Shown in pieces: positions 1 through 5,128 of a stretch of DNA of 5,128 nt. Position 1 is the first letter of the stretch. Every line of letters starts with the position of its first letter. Source of the stretch: UBA9926 sp964524295 (lineage in GTDB: Bacteria; Pseudomonadota; Gammaproteobacteria; Pseudomonadales; Azotimanducaceae). The position numbers and the translations under genes are program-made. The notes below the pieces were generated by a model that searched no databases, had not been told where the DNA came from, and saw only the letters and a program-made list of their open reading frames with translations. The stretch is from the NCBI GenBank assembly GCA_964524295.1, contig CAZGCW010000266.1, positions 1 through 5,128 of the forward strand. Reading direction: 5' to 3'.

Positions 1-297
1 GATTTCGATGATATTATGACCTTTGGCGATCTGTTCGCATCCTGGAACCTCAACAATCGGGGCCGCTATAACAACCCTGAATACGATCGCTTCGTGAGAA
101 CCGCCATGAACAGTTCAATACCGAAGATTCGCATGGATGCCATGGCAGAGTTACAACAGATTATCCACGAAGATGCCGTCATACTCCCTTTATATGAGCA
201 GGGTGTTATCTATCTGCTCCATCCGAAAGTGAAAGGGGTTGTCCGGAATGTAGTTGGTGCTGACCCGGATTTTACCTATGCTCGAGTTGTTCAGTAA
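1..297 (+). CDS. Peptide ABC transporter substrate-binding protein, family 5 (OppA/DppA-like), C-terminal fragment
   Basis: This is the last 98 codons of an extracytoplasmic solute-binding protein that would deliver peptides or similar ligands to the downstream permeases. The frame is open from base 1, so the gene begins left of the window and the Met at 16 is internal. Family-5 hallmarks are visible: a TFGDLF segment (fragment residues 7-12), an NNRGRYNNPEYD stretch (18-29) matching the usual 'NN..Y.NPEYD' block, an amphipathic helix ending in IIHEDAVILPLY (about 54-65) that corresponds to the 'il.ed.piiPLY' block, then HPKVKGV (74-80) and a terminal DFTYARVV segment. It ends in TAA, 6 bp before the oppB-type gene, and is surely co-transcribed with it. 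The ligand pocket, signal peptide and any lipobox lie outside the window, so the exact ligand cannot be judged. The family call is strong; the oligopeptide versus dipeptide or other specificity is open. Confidence 0.9.
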   Translation, partial: DFDDIMTFGDLFASWNLNNRGRYNNPEYDRFVRTAMNSSIPKIRMDAMAELQQIIHEDAVILPLYEQGVIYLLHPKVKGVVRNVVGADPDFTYARVVQ

Positions 298-303
298 TCC
301 AGT

Positions 304-1236
304 ATGTTGAGCTACATCGCTAAAAGGTTCATCGCAGGGTTGATTACCGTCTGGTTCATCGCAACCGCGACCTTTATTGCCATGCATCTGGTACCAGGCG
401 ATCCGTTGATGAATCAAAAAGCGGTATCAGCTGAGATCAGGCTCAACCTAGAACGCAAATATGGTCTTAACAAACCTGTCGTAGAACAATATTTTATCTT
501 CATGGGTAATATGCTCAAAGGCGATTTTGGTATTTCCTATACCCAACAGAACCGCAAGGTTAATGACATTATAAAAGACCATTTCCCGGTATCCGCGACA
601 CTGGGCATTCTTGCTGTGTTCTTTGCCGCCCTTGGAGGCATTCTCTGGGGCGCAATCACTGCACTCTACAGAAACCGTTTACCCGATATTGTCATCATGT
701 TCCTGGTCATACTCGGAATCTCCGTGCCCAGCTTTGTATTCGCTGCATTAGGACAGCTACTGTTGGTCAATATAAACCAGTTTGCAGGTCAGTCCCTGCT
801 ACCCGTTGCCGGTTGGGGCAGCCTCTCGCATATGTTAATGCCCTCTATGGTATTGGGACTGGGCACTATGGCTTTATTAACCCGGTTGATGCGCTCATCC
901 ATGCTCGATGTAGTCAATGAGGATTATATCAAGACAGCCAAGGCCAAGGGTTTATCGCCAGTTCGAATCTTCTTCAAGCACCAGCTCAGAAATGCAATCC
1001 TGCCGGTTATTACCGTCTTAGGACCTCAAATAGCGGCTATCACGACTGGCGGGTTTGTCGTTGAACTGGTCTTTGCCATACCAGGCCTTGGTCGATACTT
1101 TGTACAAGCCGTACAACAGCTCGATTACACCGTCATTATGGGCACCACTGTTTTTTACGGTGCATTCCTGGTCCTGATGGTCATTGTGGTCGACATCCTT
1201 TACGGCTTCATTGATCCAAGAGTACGACTTCAATGA
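304..1236 (+). CDS. oppB: Peptide ABC transporter permease, OppB/DppB type
   Basis: This inner-membrane permease forms half of the translocation pore. Its 310 residues are the normal family length. The N-terminus (MLSYIAKRF, a first membrane helix about 9-30, then HLVPGDP at 28-34) is the classic OppB opening. Hydrophobic segments follow at about 97-121, 128-155, 177-197, 232-255 and 281-304, giving six helices. The cytoplasmic EAA coupling loop is clear at 207-234 (EDYIKTAKAKGL ... RNAILP), the site that contacts an ATPase subunit. The C-terminal IDPRVRLQ is also typical ('DPRVR'). The ATG at 304 fits the conserved N-terminus exactly. No convincing Shine-Dalgarno precedes it, so translation probably depends on coupling to the gene ending 6 bp upstream. 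The stop overlaps the next start as ATGA. Function is secure at family level; the symbol is by homology, and dppB-like specificity is equally possible. Confidence 0.95.
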   Translation: MLSYIAKRFIAGLITVWFIATATFIAMHLVPGDPLMNQKAVSAEIRLNLERKYGLNKPVVEQYFIFMGNMLKGDFGISYTQQNRKVNDIIKDHFPVSATLGILAVFFAALGGILWGAITALYRNRLPDIVIMFLVILGISVPSFVFAALGQLLLVNINQFAGQSLLPVAGWGSLSHMLMPSMVLGLGTMALLTRLMRSSMLDVVNEDYIKTAKAKGLSPVRIFFKHQLRNAILPVITVLGPQIAAITTGGFVVELVFAIPGLGRYFVQAVQQLDYTVIMGTTVFYGAFLVLMVIVVDILYGFIDPRVRLQ

Positions 1237-2645
1237 TGCAAAGCAATGAACTCAGCGCTACTGATTTCCTGCCAATTCACCAGGAAACCAAGGCAGACCT
1301 GATCGCCCGGCCTTCTCTTTCCTACTGGCAGGATGCCTGGCGACGACTGAAAAAAAACGTCAGGGCCATTACCTCACTCTACCTGATTGCGGCTTTAGCC
1401 TTTTTCACACTGGCAGGACCCACTATCTGGAATGTCGATCCTGCCCTGCAGGATCTAAACCAAATCTCCCAAGCACCCTCACTCCCTAAAAAAGCAGTCT
1501 TGGTCGACAATTACAGCCCTTGGACAGTACCCATCGACCCTCACCTGCCGGCTGAGCCGGAAGAATTGGCCGACGAAGTCGAGCCGGTCAAGTCCTTCAG
1601 ACTGGCCGAAACCGCTTCAACCCAGTCTGTCAGATTACACTGGGCACCTTTAATCGATGCTGGTGGTTACAACATTTACCGGAACGAGTCGGAGCCGGAA
1701 GGCTTTAATGATCTTGGACTACCACTTGCATCCATTAATGCAGGTAATCAAATCGGTTATGAAGATCGCCTCAATCTCAAGGCAATTACCTACTACTACT
1801 CTATCGTGCCGACGGATGGCTTCGACGAGTACAATCAATATACCAGTCTCAAGGTTGAGCCAATACTGACCATCACGGTCAGAGAGGCCCTGGAGCGACA
1901 GATTCTGGAAACAGCTCAAGATGCGATAACGGGCAGTGTCATCACATTGGGATTTCATCCTTTTGGAACGGACTATTTAGGCAGAGACATGCTCGCTCGC
2001 TTGATGCAGGGTGCTCGGGTCTCTCTTTTTATCGGGATAGTGGCACCGCTTATCTATGTATTTATCGGAATCGTGTACGGCGGCTTTGCAGGTTATTTCG
2101 GCAATCGAATTGATCAGGTCCTCATGCGGTTTGCAGATTTTGTAGTCGCACTACCGTTCCTGCTCTTTATGATCCTGTTTAAAATTTCATTCGGTATTGG
2201 CCCTGGAGAAAGTGGTGTTTTGCCAATGCTCCTGGCATTGGTGCTACTATTATGGCCAGCCACGGCTCGGTTAGTCCGGGGGCAGGTTCTGCAGATCCGA
2301 GAGCAGGGTTATATCGAAGCCGCCAGGATATTAGGGGGTAAGCCAGGTTACTTGATTTTACGACACATTATTCCAAACACGATGGGTGTCATATTAGTTA
2401 CCCTCACCTTTGCCGTTCCTTCTGCCATATTCACAGAAGCATTTCTTTCCTTTATCGGTATGGGTGTCGCACCGCCCATGCCTTCATGGGGATCTATGTG
2501 CAATGAAGGGGTTAAGACCATGTTGAGTCACCCCCACGAACTATTCTTTCCGGCACTGTTCATCAGTATTACCGTACTTGCATTTAATCTATTGGGAGAT
2601 GGCCTGACCGAAGCCCTGGATGCAAGAATGCGTTCAAGAGAATAA
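1233..2645 (+). CDS. oppC: Peptide ABC transporter permease, OppC/DppC type, with large periplasmic FN3-like insert
   Basis: This is the second inner-membrane permease subunit, pairing with the OppB-type protein. The core is canonical: an OppC N-terminal segment (SYWQDAWRRLKKN, 30-42), TM1 about 44-66, the HPFGTDYLGRDML motif (242-254), TM segments at about 263-287, 300-321, 328-345, 383-408 and 437-456, and an EAA loop (357-382; EAARILGG ... RHIIPN). It ends with the usual LGDGLTEALDAR followed by MRSRE. It is 470 residues where about 300 is usual. The extra sequence is the first extracytoplasmic loop: residues 67-241 separate TM1 from HPFGTD, and about 118-212 resemble a fibronectin type III domain. 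There is no frame break, so this looks like a genuine domain insertion and not a fusion artefact. The start at 1233 overlaps the oppB stop (ATGA) and has AAGAG at 1218-1222, 10 nt upstream; the adjacent ATG at 1236 is the alternative. The gene is followed after 2 bp by the oppD-type gene. Confidence 0.95.
   Translation: MMQSNELSATDFLPIHQETKADLIARPSLSYWQDAWRRLKKNVRAITSLYLIAALAFFTLAGPTIWNVDPALQDLNQISQAPSLPKKAVLVDNYSPWTVPIDPHLPAEPEELADEVEPVKSFRLAETASTQSVRLHWAPLIDAGGYNIYRNESEPEGFNDLGLPLASINAGNQIGYEDRLNLKAITYYYSIVPTDGFDEYNQYTSLKVEPILTITVREALERQILETAQDAITGSVITLGFHPFGTDYLGRDMLARLMQGARVSLFIGIVAPLIYVFIGIVYGGFAGYFGNRIDQVLMRFADFVVALPFLLFMILFKISFGIGPGESGVLPMLLALVLLLWPATARLVRGQVLQIREQGYIEAARILGGKPGYLILRHIIPNTMGVILVTLTFAVPSAIFTEAFLSFIGMGVAPPMPSWGSMCNEGVKTMLSHPHELFFPALFISITVLAFNLLGDGLTEALDARMRSRE
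1584..1868 (+). other. Fibronectin type III-like domain inside the OppC-type permease
   Basis: This stretch encodes residues 118-212 of the permease and has the layout of a bacterial FN3 beta-sandwich. The B-strand is SVRLHW with the core Trp137. The C-strand is GGYNIYR (144-150), resembling the 'gYrVYR' pattern of FN3 repeats. A later strand start is GYEDR (175-179), matching the common 'y.D' turn. The F-strand is TYYYSIVPTDG (186-196), resembling 'Y.Y.V.a.D..G' with the tyrosine-corner position. The G-strand is TSLKVEP (204-210). There are no cysteines. TM1 runs outward from a cytoplasmic N-terminus, so the domain should lie in the periplasm beside the docking site of the binding protein. 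Such domains usually mediate protein-protein or polysaccharide contacts. A structural or docking role here is inference. The fold call comes from pattern reading only, and another Ig-like fold is possible. Confidence 0.72.
2636..2640 (+). promoter_or_regulatory. Ribosome binding site of the oppD-type gene
   Basis: AAGAG lies 7 nt before the ATG at 2648, within the last codons of the oppC-type gene, whose TAA (2643-2645) falls between the site and the start. The arrangement supports the ATG at 2648 and coupled translation. Confidence 0.55.
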
Positions 2646-2647
2646 CG

Positions 2648-3691
2648 ATGACTGAACCTATTTTAGAAGTGGCTGATCTTTGTGTTGAATTTGAAACGTT
2701 CGGTGGTACCGTTCAGGCCGTAAGAGGCGTCAGCTTTGAAGTTGAAGCTGGCAAAACCCTGGCTATTGTCGGCGAATCCGGCTGCGGAAAATCAGTGACC
2801 GTACAATCCGTGATGGGGATCATTCCTATGCCTCCCGGGAAGGTCACCGGTGGTTCTGCGAAGTTAAAAGGTAAAGAAATCCTCGGACTTCCTGCAGTTG
2901 AAGCTAATCGCTACCGAGGCGTGGAAATCGGTATGATTTTTCAGGACCCGATGACCTCTTTGAATCCCAGCATGACCATTGGTAATCAAATTGCTGAAAC
3001 CCTCATGGTACATCGGGGCAAAAACCACTCCGATGCAATGGCAATCGCCGTTCAACTATTAGATAAAACCCACATCCCGGAAGCGAGTAAACGAGCGCGT
3101 CAATATCCGTTTGAATTTTCGGGAGGCATGCTGCAAAGAGCCATGATCGCACAAAGTCTGGCCTGCAATCCGTCCTTACTGATCGCGGATGAGCCTACCA
3201 CCGCATTAGATGTGACCATCCAGGCACAGATTCTTGAATTAATGACCGAGTTGCAACGAACCGAAGGCATGTCAATTCTTCTCATCACCCACGATTTAGC
3301 CGTCGTTGCCAGGATGGCTGACCAGGTGGCCGTCATGTACGCAGGGCAAATAATCGAGCGAGGCTCCCTGGATGATATTTTCTATCGCAGTGCTCATCCT
3401 TATACTCTGGGCCTGAAATCTGCCATGCCATCTAATTCCGGCGCCGAAGAAAAAAATCTGCAACCCATTCCCGGCAGCCCCCCTGATCTATTCATGCCGC
3501 CGCAAGGATGCGGATATACCGCCCGATGCCCTCAAGCAATGCAAATTTGCGGCAAGCAATTACCGCAGCTAATAGCTGACCCTCTGGATTCCAGACACCT
3601 GGCTCGGTGTTGGTTACAACATGAGCGTGCACCCGATATTGAAGCGCTGTACCAACCCTTCAAACAAAAGGCGGCAAGCCGTGCTGATTAG
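2648..3691 (+). CDS. oppD: Peptide ABC transporter ATP-binding protein, OppD/DppD type
   Basis: This cytoplasmic ATPase subunit powers import by the OppB/OppC pore. At 347 residues it is normal length. Motifs in order: Walker A GESGCGKS (42-49), Q-loop IFQDPMTSLNP with Gln99, signature FSGGMLQR (157-164), Walker B LLIADEP with catalytic Glu182, D-loop ALD (186-188), and the switch histidine in ITHDLAVV (His215). The oligopeptide-transporter C-terminal extension follows (about 235-325: HPYTLGL, IPGSPPD, GCGYTARCPQAMQIC), with cysteines 288, 294, 301 and 321. Members of this family can hold an iron-sulphur cluster at such cysteines, so a cluster here is plausible but inferred. The signature helix reads MLQRAMIAQSLA where many OppD proteins have MRQR.MIAMALA; this is a mild variant that does not touch catalytic residues. 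The start has AAGAG upstream. The last 11 bases overlap the preferred start of the oppF-type gene. All catalytic positions are intact, so the protein should be active. Confidence 0.96.
   Translation: MTEPILEVADLCVEFETFGGTVQAVRGVSFEVEAGKTLAIVGESGCGKSVTVQSVMGIIPMPPGKVTGGSAKLKGKEILGLPAVEANRYRGVEIGMIFQDPMTSLNPSMTIGNQIAETLMVHRGKNHSDAMAIAVQLLDKTHIPEASKRARQYPFEFSGGMLQRAMIAQSLACNPSLLIADEPTTALDVTIQAQILELMTELQRTEGMSILLITHDLAVVARMADQVAVMYAGQIIERGSLDDIFYRSAHPYTLGLKSAMPSNSGAEEKNLQPIPGSPPDLFMPPQGCGYTARCPQAMQICGKQLPQLIADPLDSRHLARCWLQHERAPDIEALYQPFKQKAASRAD
3668..3671 (+). promoter_or_regulatory. Ribosome binding site deciding the oppF-type start
   Basis: AAGG, in an AAAAGGCGG purine stretch (3666-3674), lies 9 nt before GTG 3681. 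The ATG at 3621 has no comparable site upstream. This favours the GTG start, which also removes a non-conserved 20-residue N-terminal tail. Confidence 0.5.
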
Positions 3692-4634
3692 AGCTGACAA
3701 CCTTAAAAAGCATTTCTCACTGGGCAAGGGACAGACCTTACACGCTGTCGACGGTGTGTCACTGGAGATTGCTGAAAATGAGATTGTTGGCCTGGTCGGC
3801 GAGAGTGGCTCGGGCAAGTCAACGTTCGGGAAGGCCCTGATAGGTCTACATGAAAGGACCAGTGGTGAGGCTTATTTCAATGGCACCCTGTTACCAAATC
3901 GTTTTACCGCAAGTGATCATTTGTACTATTCCAAGCTGATGCAGATGATCTTCCAGGATCCCTACTCCTCACTTAACCCCCGTATGACCATCCTTGATAT
4001 CGTGGGTGAAGGCCTTGCCATACAGGGCAAATTCACTAAAGCCGATATAAAGGACCAGGTTAGTTACTGGTTACATCAAGTGGGTCTGCACAGCGATCAC
4101 CTGTCCCGCTATCCCCACGAGTTTTCCGGTGGCCAACGACAACGCATCGGAATAGCACGATCGATGATCATCAGGCCTAAATTCGTCGTTTGCGACGAAC
4201 CGATTTCCGCTCTGGATGTCTCTGTGCAGGCCCAGGTCGTTAACCTGCTCGAGGAACTTAAAGAAACGCTCGGCTTAACGCTACTTTTTATAGCCCATGA
4301 CCTGTCCATGGTCCGATATGTTTCCGATCGCATGGTGGTCATGTACCTCGGCACCATCGTCGAGTCGGGTCCTTCTAATGAGGTTTTCTACCACCCTAAG
4401 CACCCCTATACTCGGTTACTCATTGAATCCAATCCAGAACCTGACCCCAAACTAGAACGCCAGCGAAAACATATCCCTATTCAGGGTGAAGTGACATCAC
4501 CGGTCAATATTGGTCCAGGGTGTCGTTTTGCTGATCGTTGTCCTCAAGCCATGAAAGACTGCAAGACGGCCACCCCAACGGCTATTCAGGTGGCTCAGGG
4601 ACATAGCGTCAGCTGCCATCTCTACCCGGCTTAG
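3681..4634 (+). CDS. oppF: Peptide ABC transporter ATP-binding protein, OppF/DppF type
   Basis: This is the second cytoplasmic ATPase subunit, expected to form a heterodimer with the OppD-type protein. Numbered from GTG 3681 it has 317 residues, close to family length. Walker A is GESGSGKST (40-48), the Q-loop is MIFQDPYSSLNPRMT (Gln92), the signature is FSGGQRQRIGIAR (148-160), Walker B is FVVCDEP (Glu173), the D-loop is SALD (176-179), and the switch histidine is His206 in IAHDLSMV. The C-terminal oligopeptide-transporter region (HPYTRLL, then GCRFADRCPQAMKDC) has cysteines 281, 287, 294 and 312, paralleling those of the OppD-type protein. The frame is also open back to ATG 3621, giving 337 residues and a 71-bp overlap with oppD. 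The GTG is preferred because the protein then opens with VLIRADNLKKHF, the normal OppF beginning, with AAGG 9 nt upstream. It is the last gene of the operon. Catalytic residues are complete. Confidence 0.95.
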   Translation: MLIRADNLKKHFSLGKGQTLHAVDGVSLEIAENEIVGLVGESGSGKSTFGKALIGLHERTSGEAYFNGTLLPNRFTASDHLYYSKLMQMIFQDPYSSLNPRMTILDIVGEGLAIQGKFTKADIKDQVSYWLHQVGLHSDHLSRYPHEFSGGQRQRIGIARSMIIRPKFVVCDEPISALDVSVQAQVVNLLEELKETLGLTLLFIAHDLSMVRYVSDRMVVMYLGTIVESGPSNEVFYHPKHPYTRLLIESNPEPDPKLERQRKHIPIQGEVTSPVNIGPGCRFADRCPQAMKDCKTATPTAIQVAQGHSVSCHLYPA

Positions 4635-4673
4635 ACCTGCTTTTTCCTGCCAAGACCGACTTTCAGATGAGTC

Positions 4674-4700
4674 CTGCTTCGATCGACTTCAAGCAGTTTT
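4674..4700 (+). terminator. Possible weak intrinsic terminator after the importer operon
   Basis: CTGCTT (4674-4679) and AAGCAG (4691-4696) can pair as a 6-bp stem with an 11-nt loop, followed by TTTT (4697-4700). It begins 39 bp after the oppF-type stop and overlaps the last codons of the facing Nudix gene. The stem is short and only half GC, so this is a candidate only. On the opposite strand no T-run follows the stem, so it would act only on the + transcript. Nothing else of note is visible in the 54-bp gap between the two stop codons. Confidence 0.28.
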
Positions 4701-5128
4701 CTGCACCATTCTCAATACAGAATCTTCTGACGAGTAATTTGATACCTTTACTAATGGCACCCAAGCCAAATCATGCGACTCGTCGCTGACAACATAATGT
4801 TCATCGCAGCCACATTCGAACAGGAATCTAACATCATAATGTAAATGTTCGGGTTCAGCCTTACGCGCTGGAATCAAGTGGATATCAATATCAAATATCT
4901 CTGGGCTGACCAACTTCAGACCCGGCAATCCAGATTCTTCATAAGCCTCTCTTAAAGCCACACTGGCAATATCCCCATCACCGTCACAGTGTCCACCCGG
5001 CTGAAGCCATCTATTTAGTTTCTTATGATTCGTCAACAAACAACGTTGGTGAAGACCATCGATGATCCAGGCTGACCCAGTGACATGACCCACGACAGAC
5101 GACCGTTCAAAACAATTCACATTATTAT
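4689..5128 (-). CDS. Nudix hydrolase, 5' end probably outside the window
   Basis: This is a soluble Mg-dependent hydrolase of nucleoside-diphosphate-linked substrates, by family; the substrate cannot be deduced. Numbered from GTG 5120, 143 residues are visible. The domain starts with GHVTGSAWIID (11-21), then a KKLNRWLQPGGHCDGD stretch (33-48). The Nudix box spans 43-65 (4994-4926), with REAYEESGL supplying the metal-binding REUxEExGU half. The first Glu of the classical G-x5-E half is replaced by Gly49, as I recall from the 'GGH.DGD' Nudix subgroup. HYDVRFLF (94-101) and LAWVPL (118-123) are further typical strands. The frame remains open through the right edge with no visible ribosome site before GTG 5120. 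From memory, relatives carry about 30 extra residues before the CFERS segment, so the true start is probably beyond 5128. It converges on the importer operon and is likely unrelated to it functionally. Confidence 0.9.
   Translation of the reverse strand, partial: NNVNCFERSSVVGHVTGSAWIIDGLHQRCLLTNHKKLNRWLQPGGHCDGDGDIASVALREAYEESGLPGLKLVSPEIFDIDIHLIPARKAEPEHLHYDVRFLFECGCDEHYVVSDESHDLAWVPLVKVSNYSSEDSVLRMVQKTA

Noticed and set aside
388..397. Perfect 10-bp palindrome CTGGTACCAG inside the oppB-type gene.
   Set aside because: It lies in the codons for the conserved LVPG of the family motif, so coding constraint explains it; there is no partner site.
1719..1958. Open - strand frame of 79 codons opposite the FN3-like region, and a + strand alternative frame at 1657-1869.
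   Set aside because: Both are shadows of the oppC-type gene: no family resemblance, no ribosome site, and the main frame is fully protein-like across this stretch.
1233..2645. Possibility that the long OppC-type gene is an assembly or frameshift fusion of two genes.
   Set aside because: A single uninterrupted frame carries TM1 and all later OppC motifs in proper order; the extra domain has no transmembrane helix or start of its own.
3614..3817. Open - strand frame across the oppD/oppF junction.
   Set aside because: It is antisense to Walker A and other conserved ATPase sequence and its translation resembles no protein I recognise; a shadow frame.
4637..4678. Repeated CCTGC (4637, 4646, 4673) and a T5 run at 4641-4645 after the oppF-type stop.
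   Set aside because: The repeat unit is 5 bases and irregularly spaced, and no stable hairpin precedes the T-run; likely chance.
4679..4686. TCGATCGA palindrome in the convergent gap.
   Set aside because: An 8-bp palindrome is expected by chance and no known operator layout surrounds it.

Overview
The window carries the distal part of an oligopeptide/dipeptide (Opp/Dpp-type) ABC importer operon on the + strand, and one convergent gene on the - strand. In order they are: the C-terminal end of a family-5 substrate-binding protein (1-297, cut by the window edge), an OppB-type permease (304-1236), an enlarged OppC-type permease (1233-2645), an OppD-type ATPase (2648-3691), an OppF-type ATPase (best start GTG 3681, end 4634), and then, facing them, a Nudix hydrolase (4689 to the right edge, start probably outside). 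Spacing within the importer operon is tight: 6 bp, a 4-bp ATGA overlap, 2 bp, and an 11-bp overlap. A single transcript with translational coupling is therefore likely. The operon promoter would lie left of the window.

Base composition is close to half GC. The full A-B-C-D-F order, the diderm-style soluble binding protein and the Nudix subfamily suggest a proteobacterium, most plausibly a gammaproteobacterium. This is inferred from general protein character only; no taxonomic marker is present.

How the parts should work together: the binding protein captures a peptide-like ligand outside the inner membrane and docks on the OppB-OppC heterodimer. OppD and OppF hydrolyse ATP at the cytoplasmic face and couple to the permeases through the EAA loops visible in both. 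Both ATPases retain all core nucleotide-binding motifs, and both carry a C-terminal four-cysteine region typical of this family.

The most unusual item is the OppC homologue. It is 470 residues rather than roughly 300. Almost all of the excess sits in the first periplasmic loop, between the usual Asp/Pro-rich segment after TM1 and the conserved HPFGTDYLGRD motif. About 95 residues of the insert (118-212) look like a fibronectin type III (FN3) beta-sandwich. An FN3-like domain built into the periplasmic mouth of a peptide importer permease is the observation most worth following up. The rest of the window is ordinary: I see no RNA gene, mobile element, CRISPR array or long repeat. The only gene-free stretch is the 54-bp convergent gap, which holds at most a weak terminator.
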